Source: Lytechinus pictus
Taxonomy: Eukaryota > Echinodermata > Echinoidea > Temnopleuroida > Toxopneustidae
DNA: 64,000 bases
NCBI RefSeq assembly: GCF_037042905.1
Contig: NC_087249.1
Coordinates: forward strand, 36,285,401-36,349,400
Reading direction: 5' to 3'
In this document: piece after piece, positions 11,560 through 21,907 of the stretch
Layout of the letters: the number at the start of each line of letters is the position of its first letter
Numbering within the stretch: the first letter of the stretch is position 1
Program-made: the position numbers and the translations under genes
Notes under the pieces: model-generated
The model's input: only the letters and a program-made list of their open reading frames with translations
Database searches by the model: none
What the model was told of the DNA's origin: nothing

Positions 11560-12260
11560 TTTCCTGTTTGTCTGCTCCAAGATATTAAAGTTTTTGTTCA
11601 ACTTGCTCTCATTTCTTTATTTTTGCATCAATTATGTCATCCTTGGGTAATATCACATGTGAACTCATGAGAATGGTGGGGTCAAAGGTCATGTAGGGGT
11701 CAAAAGGCCAGATGATAAAGGTCATATCCACCCTTTTTTATTTATACGCCTGTCTAGATGGGACGTATTATGGTATCACACTCGGTGTCCGTCCGTCTGT
11801 CCGTCCATCCATTAACCTTTTCCTTGTAAACGCGATAACTTCAGTTTAACTTAACCTAGGCTCATATAATTTGATGTGTATGATACTAGCATGGATCCCA
11901 GGAATCCTATTGATTTTTAGGTCCAAAGGTCAAGGTCACACTTACATGTTTTCATCTTACCCTTTTGAAGTTTTTGTAAACGCGATAACTTTAGGTCAGA
12001 CAGTCAAAGGTGAAGTTGCCACCTTCCACTTTTCTTGCTTGACCAGTAACTCCATTTTCTGCATTACAGGCGGGCATATTATTTGCTCGCCTTAGCTTAG
12101 TTTTTGTGGAACTTGCTCTCATTTCTTTATTTCTGCATCAATTTTCATCACACTTGGTAAAAATAAACATGTGTGTTCAAGAGGATGATAAGGTCAAAGG
12201 TCATATTGCATAATTTATTGATCGCAAAATCAGGCGAGACTGGTACGTGAACCACCTTGT
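11560..12260. repeat. Composite dispersed repeat with CGTATTATGGTATCAC module
   Basis: A module at 11740-12095 starts 'TACGCCTGTCTAGATGGGACG', then TATTATGGTATCACACTCGG and a GTCCGTCCGTCTGTCC run, has two copies of TTTTTGTAAACGCGATAACTT, and ends AGGCGGGCATATTATTTGCT. It is embedded in an AGGTCAAAGGTCAT repeat (11690-11730 and 12190-12245) like that at 4345-4775, ending CAGGCGAGACTGG. Two copies of ACTTGCTCTCATTTCTTTAT (11600 and 12112) flank the module, as expected if it inserted into or duplicated part of the outer repeat. Confidence 0.55.
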
Positions 12261-12763
12261 TTGATGTGAGTGGGCATTCTTGTGTTATCATGCTTTTGTC
12301 ATTTTTTTATTGGATTATATTGTACTTTTGTGTATATAGTGTATGAAGTATGAACATGATAAATGCTGTGGCAAGATTCTCCTTAAACACTTGGGTTAGT
12401 TTGTTGATACTAACTCCAGAATATCACAATGTTTCCTCTTCAAATTTGTCAATAAGGTGATTTCCATGCTAGAAAAATAAACAATATTCACAACATTTTT
12501 CAACCTGCTGTCCAAACAAACGAGGAACTTCAGTTTGTTTTGTTGTAACAATAAAGTACTACTAGGTAGGCATGTAAAAAAATGACAACCAACAAAAATA
12601 TGCTGTCCATGGGAAAATTATAGGTGAAAATGTTGGGTGTCATACAGGACATTTCTGAGTCCCGTACAACACACAACGTCACCTTTTATTCACCCATAAT
12701 CAAAAAAATTTTGTACATGTAGGTTATCAATTTTTCACATGACTACCCACTACAATTTTATCA
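12261..12763. other. No recognisable gene
   Basis: AT-rich sequence between two repeats; only short open frames. Includes GAGTCCCGTACAACACACAA at 12656, resembling the GTCCCGTACGACACA words at 49176 and 49343. Confidence 0.3.
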
Positions 12764-14118
12764 TTAAAGGAGAATGAAACCCAAAATGTAATACCACATA
12801 ATATCATTGATAAGTAAATGATAATCAAAATGAATCCACTTATACCCAAATCCGATTTCCCAGAGTGGAGTACCACCTCTTCAAAGTTAGACTTCTTCAC
12901 GTTCAAAGTCTCTGAATGGAGATCGCCATTGTTGCGAGGTTCGTTCAAAATTGTGACGTCTGCGACGTACAACTGCTCTCAGTACTAGCTTCCATGTGCA
13001 GCTAGTCACAGGCTAAAACCAACCCCGAGTTCGCATAATATAGATACTTTTTTTTACAAGAAATAAATATAATATACACATAAAACACTTGAAAATATTA
13101 TCAAAAAGCTATTCAAATTATTTTATGGTTTAAAACACAAATTGATGAGTTTTGATGAAAATGTTTACACATTTATTTACGATTACCAAATTGGCAAATT
13201 TGACAAAGCTAAATTTGTACGTAGACAGTACAGCCGTCCCCGGCCGCCCACTCATCACACGTATTGCGAGGTTAGTATTATACTAATATAAGCCAGCACC
13301 GTGAACCGCGTTTGGCAGTGGATTTCTATCTAGTGGGTCGCGCGTGCTGGGATCTTCCTTCTGGTGTCCACAACACACGACTTCTGTGGCTTGATTTTTC
13401 TGTGCGCGGCAGCATGTAATGAACCCTTGAGTGCCGACCGCCGGCCCACATACCGAGTGATCGTGTTAACTGTTATGTTGGAAGTTTGGTTGTCTATCCC
13501 TTTTGAATATCGTTAAATTGTTAATTGTGCTATTTTTCAATATATCTAACGTTGTTTATTATTTGTTACCGTCGATTTTAAGTAAAACAAAACTTATCGG
13601 ACGTTTGTATTAAAATAGAACTTAGTTAGAAGGCCCTAGAGCCTACGACTTCGAGTCCCAATACTCGGCCGAAGAAATCGGTAAAATGCTCGCTACGAAT
13701 AACATCATTCCTCGTGAATTTGGAAGAATTGTTGTATTTCTCCACCTTTAGTGCAGCCACTCATTTTTTAAAGAGATTTCTGGCCTCTTCTGCGGATCAG
13801 GAATTTGGCAAAAGCTGCATTTTGTGCCCCTTTCTGACCACTCTTGCCCATGTATTTTATGCTAGTAATCAAAGGGGAGTGCCGAGGTCGGACACCGAGT
13901 TGTACGTCGCTGACGTCACAACCCCCCACGGAGATATAAGGAGTATGAGCAAAATGGCGATCTCCACGGGTCTTTCAAATATCAAAATATTGATAACTTT
14001 GACTTGGCATATCATGGGAAATAGGAAACCGTTCTGCCTCATTTTAATTTTATTTTAATCAGTGAAATGTAATCACTTTATGATCAGATAATAAATCTAT
14101 CCTTTCATTTTCCTTTAA
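12764..14118. mobile_element. 1.35-kb TTAA-flanked inverted-repeat element
   Basis: Left end TTAAAGGAGAATGAAAC and right end CTTTCATTTTCCTTTAA are inverted copies, each with TTAA at the outside (12764-12767 and 14115-14118). Inner inverted similarity includes TGGAGATCGCCATT and GTGACGTC-N-GCGACGTACAACT (12913-12972 against 13895-13965). The centre (13000-13700) is GC-richer. No transposase frame was found. A TTAA target duplication with AGG-type ends resembles piggyBac-type MITEs. Confidence 0.7.
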
Positions 14119-14930
14119 AAAAAAAATATTGCTCAAGCACTCCCCTCTGTGGAATAGGGGCCGATTGGAAATTGTTGTTGAAATTTCCCGTACCACACGC
14201 ATCAAATCACCTAAACGCCTATGTCAAAGAACAATTACAGTAATATTGTCACCTTTTATAGGGCTGAGATAAGACTAGCTGACAATAATATCTGACTCAG
14301 TGAATGGGCCCTCTCTCCAAGGCCGAGGTTTGTTACAGACAAGACGCGCATAGAGAGCAGCAACACTGGCAGAGTGTTTACACCCTCTAATTTTTTTATG
14401 GACAGCAAACTGTTGAGAATTCTTAGGGGATGGTTGAACAGAGAGTTCACTGACACCACTGATATTTCTTTTTTCTTTTCATAATTCAGTTTATTGTGTC
14501 ATAAAGATGTTCATAAGTATTAATGACCAGCTTAGAATTGTGTTCTGAAAACTTTCATGTTTTCCCTAAACTTTCTTCATAAGCCCCATTTAATAGAGTG
14601 CTTATAGACATTAATATTTGTATTCTGAAAACTCTTCCTGTATGTGCTCATTTATCTTGATTTAGGCTACTTGTTGAACTGACTACCAATGAAATGCACT
14701 CTTACAAGCATGATACAAATAATCTATGCTGAAAATTAATGAGGAAGTTCATAATTTGCTGCGACGTATACATAGGGAAGGCGGGGTAAATTGAGCATAG
14801 GGGCAAGTTGAGCCATCACTTTTACATGATGGATGCGTAAAAAATGTGTCGATATGAAAATATCATATTAAGTTCGGACTGGGGCAGGTTGAGCCATGGT
14901 AATTCATATGGTGATGTGTGTGTGTGTGTG
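14119..14930. other. No recognisable gene
   Basis: AT-rich, short open frames only. Contains a (GT)n run at 14916-14931. Confidence 0.3.
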
Positions 14931-14933
14931 AAA

Positions 14934-15178
14934 TTATACATGTACAACAGCTTTGGCAACTCTTTTATTTAAATATTTTGTGAAAGAAATGGATGAAGAG
15001 AACAATGGTAGACGTACATGTAGCTTAAATCAAATCGCCATCACCAATTTTTCCAAAGGGTAGATAGCTCTGGGGAACCTTGATTTAAGCTACGCCTACA
15101 ATTGTTCTCTTTGTCCATTTCTTTCACAAAATATTTAAATAAAAGAGTTGCCAAAGCTGTTGTTCATGTATAATTTCA
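14934..15178. repeat. Fold-back made from a SINE body
   Basis: Sequence 15038-15130 (CATCACCAATTTTTCCAAAG through CCATTTCTTTCACAA) matches the body of the SINE at 18641-18740 but lacks its tRNA-like head. The part from about 15083 to 15178 recurs inverted at 14934-15033 with few changes (GAAAGAAATGGATGAAGAG against CTTTGTCCATTTCTTTC), giving a hairpin with arms near 95 bases and a spacer of about 50. Confidence 0.65.
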
Positions 15179-15293
15179 CACATTTGTATACTTTCTCCCA
15201 TACCTGTACTGTATCAAAGCAAGCTTTGATCCAGCTGAGGCATGGCAGCTTGTCATTGTTCAAAACCCACCTACACCCGACAAAGGAAATTAT

Positions 15294-15506
15294 AATCGCT
15301 AGAGGGTATTCATTTGTCTCGCAATCTACTATGGTCAACAAGGAAATTCGTGATCACTCTCGCAAAAAGTGTTCACTGGCTTTCTAGGAAATTCGTGATC
15401 ACTCTCGCAAAAAGTGTTCACTAGCTTACAAGTTCACGAGCTTTCGAGTGCCGCTGCAACTCTTTATCAAGTGACGAAAATTATCTGAAAACGTACTCTA
15501 TTTATA
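15294..15506 (+). repeat. Left inverted repeat of the Penelope-like element
   Basis: Runs from TAATCGCTAGAGGGTATTC to ACGTACTCTATTTATA. Near-perfect reverse complement of 18241-18453. Contains two tandem copies of GGAAATTCGTGATCACTCTC (15341 and 15388). The RT frame opens inside its inner end. Confidence 0.9.
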
Positions 15507-16814
15507 TCCTCGAGACAGATCTCCTCCACCGAGGAGCAATTGCTTAAGAAAGGCCTCGCCTTTGCCGTGTCGCCCCCAAAATTGCCCATTACCGAGATTG
15601 TAGCTAAGGTTGAAACCGCGGTCAAGTATATTGATCCAGTTTCGGCCGATGCCGCACGAAAAGATGTAGATTCCATTCTACAGAGAGCACGTCCTCCGAA
15701 ACCGAATACCACAAGAGAGATGCGTGATGCTCTTAAGACACTCAAGAATGATGATAGCATCACAATCCTCCCCGCAGATAAGGGTAGTGCCACAATCATT
15801 TTAGATAGTACCGCCTACGAAGACAAAATGACCGAGCTTCTGAGCTCTGGTCCGTATAAAATGCTAAAGAAAGACCCCACAGATCGAATGTGTCGCAAAC
15901 TGACCAGTACGTTACTGGCACTAAAAAAAGACAAAGTTCTAGATGAGGCTACATACAAAAAGATAAAGCCCACACAGAAACAGCCACCTAGAATATACGG
16001 GTTGCCCAAAATACACAAACCCGGGATACCTCTCAGACCAATAGTATCATGCATAGGTTCATTTGCCTATAACCTATCAAAGTACCTGGCGGACATCCTG
16101 TCCCCTCTCACTAACTGCTCAGAACACACGGTTTCCAACTCCAGTGAATTCGCTGAATTCACATCGGAGCAGACAGTTAACGAACAGGAATCCATGATCT
16201 CTTTTGATGTAGTCTCCCTCTTCACTAACGTACCGATAGAGGGCGCATGCAGTACGGCCCTGCAACGCATGCAATCCGATCCCACATTATCAGAACGTAC
16301 CACACTTATGCCCGAACAGATAGCCGAACTCCTGGAGTTCGTCCTCAGATCCACATATTTTCTGTACAGAGGCTCTTTCTATGAGCAAACAGAAGGAGCA
16401 GCAATGGGTAGCCCAGTCTCAGCGGTTGTGGCTAACCTATATATGGAAGGTTTTGAACAGAACGCTTTGCCCAAGTGTCCTTCCACATGCCACCCTCGGG
16501 TGTGGAAGAGATACGTCGATGACACTTTCATAATCGTAAACAGATCCGAAACAGACAGCCTACTCTCATACATGAATAGCCAGCAACCGTCCATCCAGTT
16601 CACTCTGGAGACTGAGCAAGGAGGGAAATTAGCATTCCTTGACACGCTAGTCCAAAGACACGAGGGCGGGAAACTCTCCACCTCTGTCTACCGCAAGCCC
16701 ACTCATACAGACCAATACATACCATATGATTCTCATCACGACAAATCGGTCAAGAAGGGTCTTGTTAAATGCCTGTTCGACAGAGCAGCACGTATCATAA
16801 CTCACCCACCTTAA
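15489..16814 (+). pseudogene. Penelope-type reverse transcriptase (ends at an in-frame stop)
   Basis: The frame is open from 15489 with no ATG; the first family-like residues are SSTEEQLLKKGLAFAVSPPK. RT landmarks follow in order: ILPADKGSATIIL, RIYGLPKIHKPGIPLRPIVS, ISFDVVSLFTNVP (motif A, catalytic Asp), AAMGSPVSAVVANLYM (motif B), KRYVDDTFII (motif C, catalytic YVDD), LAFLDTLV and SVYRKPTHTDQY. All catalytic residues are present. A TAA at 16812-16814 interrupts the thumb region after RAARIITHPP; the same frame continues immediately with LPKERAHIRGALYSNGYPRR, so this is a single nonsense change, not a natural end. Missing the usual N-terminal part and start codon. Confidence 0.9.
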
Positions 16815-17490
16815 CTCCCGAAAGAAAGAGCACACATACGTGGCGCCTTGTACAGCAACGGCTACCCACGCCGTTTTATCAAGAACACTTTCAAGAAAAA
16901 ACAACCACTAAGGGATCAGAAGGTTTTCAAGACTTGCACAGTCTTGCCATACATAGATGGCCTCTCACAACAACTTAAACGCCGATTAGAAGGTCACGGT
17001 ATCCGAACGGTTTTTCGCTCGGACACCACCTTACACAAACAGCTTGTACACCCCAAAGACCCTATCCCTGATCACAGACGTGATGGCGTATTATACAACA
17101 TTCCTTGCCAGGGATGTGACGGGTCTTACATCGGAGAAACAGCCCGACCGATAGTTGAACGCATTTCTGAACACAATCGCGATGTTTGGTTACAGCGAAC
17201 CGACACATCCGCGGTGGCAGAACATGCTTGGGAGAAGCAACACCACCCAGATTGGGAGGGTGTACATTGCATTGCCAAAGAGAGACATTGGTATACACGC
17301 AGGATTAAGGAGGCTATTAGTATACGTCTTTGTCCTAACAACTTCAACAGAGACAGCGGGATCGACATCCCCGACTTCTGGATGCGAACCATCCGACAGC
17401 ACAATACCCCCTTACCTGGCAGTGCACGCCGACCCGATCGTTCCCGGCCCCGAACGAGGGACCGCTCAGCTAGTCAGCCCCCGCCCCCCG
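16815..17490 (+). pseudogene. Penelope GIY-YIG endonuclease domain (continuation of the RT frame)
   Basis: Same frame as the RT. After the linker (LYSNGYPRRFIKNTFKKK) comes the GIY-YIG nuclease: GVLYNIPCQGCDGSYIGETA, RPIVERISEHN, and downstream ERHWYTRRIKEAISIR, with the cysteine pair and Tyr-Ile-Gly, Arg and Glu residues expected for Penelope endonucleases, which nick the target DNA for primed reverse transcription. The frame runs on to 17576, but from about 17490 the residues (GGPLPLTSGYHARPWGLEKH) come from a MITE inserted there; the same residues occur in an unrelated place at 33.7 kb. The natural C-terminus is therefore lost or displaced. Confidence 0.88.
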
Positions 17491-18061
17491 GGGGGCCACT
17501 TCCATTGACGAGTGGATACCATGCGCGACCATGGGGTCTCGAAAAGCACCCTAAACACGTATTTTCCATATTCTGAAAATGCACCCCTTAACAAGTATTG
17601 GCGTGTAAAACCCTACCCTTAACAAGTATTGGAAACAAAACGATACTCTTGGCAAGTATTCCCTAAATTGGACCCCTAAACAAGAACAGCGATATTTCAA
17701 TCGATCGGTCGTCGGTTTTACCTAATTTACCTACATCATTGGGTTTAGTACAGCCCAACCTCCCCACATCTCGCGCAAATCGTACTCTAAACACGTAGTG
17801 TTGACTCTTGGGGCAAAAAGTACATCCTTTTTAAAACATTTTAGTCTTAATTTTTTGTACCCTTGCAAATTTGACCCTGAACACGTAGCTTTCCTAGCGA
17901 AAATAGATACCCTTTTTCATTATTTTAGTGTTTTTGACACCCTTATTACGTTACGTACGTAACGTGCCCTATCTGGAAAAAGGCATCCTTTTTACGTGTT
18001 TTTTTGGTCGCGCATGGTATCCACTCGTCAATGTAAGTGCCCCCCCCCCCCCCCCCCCGGG
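17491..18061 (+). mobile_element. Poly-G-ended palindromic MITE, copy 1 (inside the Penelope element)
   Basis: Terminal inverted repeats of about 40 bases: a G run, then CACTTCCATTGACGAGTGGA, then TACCATGCGCGACCA at the left, and the inverse (TGGTCGCGCATGGTATCCAC ... C run) at 18009-18057. The interior has direct short repeats of CCCTTAACAAGTATTGG and CACCCTAAACACGTA types and the palindrome TTACGTACGTAA (17950). A second, inverted copy lies at 33243-33737. No coding capacity of its own. Confidence 0.88.
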
Positions 18062-18240
18062 GCGCCCACGGGAAACTAGCGAGCCCGCCAATTTTGTCTA
18101 ATTTGCATATTGCCGACCCACGGCGTATTTGCATATACCCCCGGCTTATTTGCATATACGGATTACCGGCCGCATACCGACGCAACGGATCAATGCCCAC
18201 CTATTGTTCTCGCGTTCGTGTGTACGGTCCTGGAGATTAG
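18062..18240 (+). other. Remainder of the Penelope element 3' to the MITE
   Basis: GC-richer sequence with three short repeats of TATTTGCATAT (18084-18160) before the right inverted repeat. By position it is the displaced 3' part of the element; no coding frame can be joined with confidence. Confidence 0.6.
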
Positions 18241-18453
18241 TATAAATAGAGTACGTTTTCAGATAATTTTCGTCACTTGATAAAGAGTTGCAGCGGCACT
18301 CGAAAGCTCGTGAACTTGTAAGCTAGTGAACACTTTTTGCGAGAGTGATCACGAATTTCCTAGAAAGCCAGTGAACACTTTTTGCGAGAGTGATCACGAA
18401 TTTCCTTGTTGACCATAGTAGATTGCGAGACAAATGAATACCCTCTAGCGATT
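18241..18453 (-). repeat. Right inverted repeat of the Penelope-like element
   Basis: Reverse complement of 15294-15506, including the tandem pair of the 50-base unit (CGAGAGTGATCACGAATTTC twice, at about 18342 and 18387). Confidence 0.9.
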
Positions 18454-18568
18454 ATTTCAATCCGCAATAATGAACCTATTTAGTATTAAGGAAATTATAA
18501 TTGGTATAGTGTCGAAAATCTGTATATCTGACGGTCAACCGGATCGGGGTCGCCCTAGTCACTAACCC

Positions 18569-18740
18569 GTCTCTGTGGTCTAGTGGTTAAGGCACCGGCA
18601 TCCAAAGCTGGGGGCCCGGGTTCAGTTCCCAGCAGAGACATTTTTCGGCATCACCAATTATTCCAAGGGGTAGATAGCTCTGGGGAACCTTGATTTAAGC
18701 TACGCCTACCATTGTTCTCTTCGTCCATTTCTTTCACAAT
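18569..18740 (+). mobile_element. tRNA-headed SINE
   Basis: The first 72 bases (18569-18640) can fold as a tRNA: acceptor GTCTCTG/CAGAGAC, D arm in TGGTCTAGTGGTTAAGGC (box A-like), anticodon arm CCGGC/GCTGG with loop ATCCAAA (nominal anticodon CCA), T arm with loop TTCAGTT (G where A58 is expected). The body TCACCAATTATTCCAAGGGG ... CCATTTCTTTCACAA follows, then an AT microsatellite tail. The body without the head occurs again at 15038-15130. Two copies sharing only the body argue for a SINE rather than a tRNA gene. Confidence 0.7.
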
Positions 18741-18926
18741 ATATATATACACATATATACATATATCAAACTTGAAAAGCCAATGGTATACAGGCAGAAA
18801 GGACCAAATTCACAAGACAATTGTTTTACTTTTAGAGGATGTTAATATTATATATAGAGAATTGGCAAGTGAAAAGACATTGAATAAAAAATTGTCATAC
18901 TGGTTCTTGTCCCCATACCTTTTGCA

Positions 18927-20120
18927 GGGGTGGATCCAGCTTTCGCCAATGGGGGGGGGGGGCAAAAAACATATTTCACCCTTATTTTCCCTGATCAGCC
19001 ACTCAAAGTTGATTTTTTTTTTTGGAAGGGATAGTCCTAACAGTAACTATAGCTTTATTTTAATACAACATAAATATATAATAATCCAATAAGCCCTATT
19101 TAAATAGTGTGAGCAAAAAGCGTAAGCCGAAATTTTTGGAAATTTCATGTAGTTTGTCCTAAAAATTGAACATTCTGGGCAATGTCTGTGATCCTGAACA
19201 AGATGCATACCAACTAAATACATGTAATTACTGCGAGCGAAGCATGAGCAGACATTTTCAAAATATACGTTTCAGCCTGGTCGAAAAGGGACTTGTTAAG
19301 GACTGTTTTAGTTTGCCATGACGACATTTCATATTTCAATAATGAAATAATGCCAGCACGAAGCGCGAGCTAAAAATTTTTGACGTTATGACCTAAACGA
19401 AAATGGACATTCTAAGCACTTTTTGGTAATCATGAACAGGCTAGGTATATAGCTAAACAATTGATGCGAGCACGAACGTAAAAAATTGAGATTGAGATCT
19501 AAAAACGAGACACTCTATTCATGCTTTGTAAGTCATGAAACCTGTGCAATTGGGTATCTTCCAACACTGGCAGATCCAGGGGGGGGGGGCACAGCCGGCC
19601 CATGACCCCCTTGAGAGGCGAAATTAAAATTTGTAATGTAAAAATACCGTTAAAACAGAAGTGTGCCCCCCCCCCCCTTTTTTTTTGAAAGTGAAGACTT
19701 TTTTTTCTTCTTCGCGGACGAAATTCCCTTAATTTTTGGTTAAAAACCCTTCTTTTTTTTGTTTGGTCAAATTTTTCCTCGGGGAAAATGTGCCCCCCCC
19801 CCTCAAAAAATCCTGGATCCACCCTTGCTTCCAACATACCATGCGCGAGCAGAAATTGTATTAATATTCCAAGGTGAAACTGGATAATTTAAGCACGTTT
19901 TAAATAAGCTGCGCAAACATGCATGCGCGTGTTTTAGATTTAGACCTAGAATCTGGGCATTCTAAATATATTTTTCATCATGAAAATCGATAATGTGAGT
20001 GCTAAGCACGAGCTGAAAATATATATTTAGATTTGAAAAAGGGTGAAACTGCACTATTTCAAGCACTGTGTAGGAAAATTGTGAAGTGGGTAGGGATCGC
20101 ACTTAATAAAGGGTGCAATC
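18927..20120 (+). mobile_element. 'GGTGGATCCAGCTTTCGCC' family repeat, with nested copy
   Basis: Begins GGTGGATCCAGCTTTCGCCA and a G run, like 28807-29743, and carries scattered degenerate words GCGAGCGAAGC, AGCACGAAGCGCGAGC and GTGAGCAAAAAGCG, typical of that family. The right end is not clear; similar words continue weakly to about 20510. Interrupted by an inverted related fragment at 19561-19828. Confidence 0.55.
19561..19828. mobile_element. Short repeat with GATCCAGGGGG / CCCCC...TGGATCC ends
   Basis: Ends are inverted (GGCAGATCCAGGGGGG at left, AAATCCTGGATCCACCC at right) and there are C runs after GTGTGCC and ATGTGCC. Resembles the fragment at 58575-58650 (AAAATGTGCCCCC ... TCCAGGATCC). 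Confidence 0.5.
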
Positions 20121-20984
20121 AATTATTTTGACCAAGGACCAGGACATTTACGAACATTCATCATCATATGAAAATGATGACTATCTTCCTTTTCCTCTTA
20201 GCGTGAGATGAAACTTGCCGATATTTCATTCTGTTAAAAGGGACACTTTAATTATTATAGGAAATTAGGAATTCATAAAAATTTTATCTTATTTATTAAT
20301 CTAATAAGCCTACCGTAATAAGAGCACAAACTTTATTGATATCAAGGCCTGAAAACTGGACATTTTAAGAACTTTTGTAATTATGAATAGGATGCATGGG
20401 TTAATGTATTTTTAACAGTTATTGATGTGAGCGCAAATTACAAGCCAAAAGTTTTGATAAACTCATCAAAAGGGGAATTAAAAAGTTTGTTATAGAATTA
20501 ATATAGAGGTATACATTACTCAATCAAAATGCTAGTGCTGCACGCTAGTTGAAATGTTTTGGCAAGCAACGTTTCCATACGTGATTAGTCCAAAACACGG
20601 TTGCGTCCATGCTTAGGGTGTGTTTATGCTTCCATTGCGAGGACAGAATCAGCGTTTTCAAACGTTTCAAAACGCCAATCGTAAACGTGGTTATGGGAGT
20701 GCTGTTTATGCTTAACTTTTCAAAGGGAAAATCCTGAACTCCAGCTGGCTTCGCATCGTAATTTTCGTTTAGCAGGAAAGCGAGGTCAAATTGGGCGCGC
20801 CCTTTTTCGAAAGTTTTTTTTTTTCCCCGTGTGTTGTTATGGGGAAGGTACATCGATTGCTATTTAAACACCGACAAATTTTAGTCATTGCATGGAGCTA
20901 CTAGCCATATAATTTCCACCATGGTGAGGATAATAGTGAGAAAAAAATAAAGAATATTAAAGTATACATGATAAAATAATAAAA
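20121..20984. other. AT-rich DNA with a fold-back-related fragment
   Basis: Mostly AT-rich. The stretch 20560-20860 (CGTTTCCATACGTGATTAGT, AACACGGTTGCGTCCATGCT) is repeated at 21424-21500 and belongs to the family of the following fold-back. No gene was seen. Confidence 0.4.
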
Positions 20985-21868
20985 AATATATTTGTTGTTT
21001 ATGCTACTGGGGCATCTGGCGATGTCTCATAACTTATGTTCCAGGTTTTTTTTGTAAATCCCTCAACATTCATCGTGATGACAAATTGGAAGAGTATTGC
21101 TAGTGATAGTACTTAAATCAATTATCACACATGCAAATGTAACAAGGGAGATGGAAGGTAATTCTGTGGAGGTAACATGCGACCATGGAGCAATGCGACT
21201 GTATTTGCCTGCGGATTTTCATCTCACCAGAAGCATGTACCAAGTGACGTCATTTAAACACGTTTACGATTGTGGTTCTGTTTATACTTCCCAAGAAAGC
21301 CTGATTCTGGTCGAGCGACATTTACAGACGCACCTTTTTGTGAGTTTACGATCAGCGTTTTGAAACGTCATTTAAATTAAAGTAAGGCCGCGTCTATGCT
21401 TCCACTTTTCAGGCCAGAATTAGCGTTTCCAAACGTGATTAGTCCAAGACACGGTTGCGTCCATGCTTACTTTCATTCAAACGACGTTTCCATACAAACG
21501 CCAATCGTAAACTCACAAAAGGTGCAATTGTAAACGTCGTTTGACCAGAATCAGGCTTTCTGGAGAAGTATAAACAGAACCACGATCGTAAACATGTTTA
21601 AATGACATCAGTTGGTACATGCTTCCGGTGAGATGAAAATCCGCGGGCAAATACAGTCGCATTGCTCTATGGTCGCATGTTACCTACACAGAATCACCTC
21701 TCATCTCCCTTGTTACATTTGCATGTGTGATAATTGATTAAGTACTATACTCTTCCAATTTGTCATCACGATAAATGTTGAGGGAATTACAAAAAAAATG
21801 GAACATGAGTTATAATGAGGAGACATCGCCAGATGCCCCAGTAGCATAAACGAATATATAATTTTATA
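20985..21868. repeat. Large fold-back with arms of about 380 bp
   Basis: Sequence 20985-21370 is repeated inverted at 21484-21868, from TTATGCTACTGGGGCATCTG to GAGTTTACGATCAGCGTTTT (left) against AACGCCAATCGTAAACTCAC ... CCAGTAGCATAAACGAATA (right). The arms are separated by about 115 bases that contain a third copy of the family's CGTGATTAGTCCAAGACACG words. The 88-codon frame at 21097-21363 lies wholly in an arm and is not considered a gene. Confidence 0.8.
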
Positions 21869-21907
21869 TGTACATGTATATACTTTATTATTACCTATAC
21901 AACAACC

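Larger units (their letters stand above)
15294..18453 (+). mobile_element. Penelope-like element with inverted terminal repeats
   Basis: An element of about 3.2 kb bounded by a 213-bp inverted repeat (15294-15506 and 18241-18453). It encodes a Penelope-type reverse transcriptase followed in the same frame by a GIY-YIG endonuclease. Each inverted repeat itself holds a tandem pair of a 50-base unit (GAAATTCGTGATCACTCTCG). Penelope-like elements are retroelements outside the LTR and LINE classes and often carry such 'pseudo-LTR' repeats in either orientation. It is damaged: no ATG before the RT, one internal stop, and a MITE in the 3' part. Confidence 0.9.

Noticed and set aside
18569-18640. Functional tRNA-Trp gene
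   Set aside because: T loop has G at position 58, T stem has a mismatch, and the sequence continues into a SINE body found elsewhere.
21097-21363. 88-codon gene
   Set aside because: Lies entirely inside one arm of a fold-back; the other arm carries broken versions.
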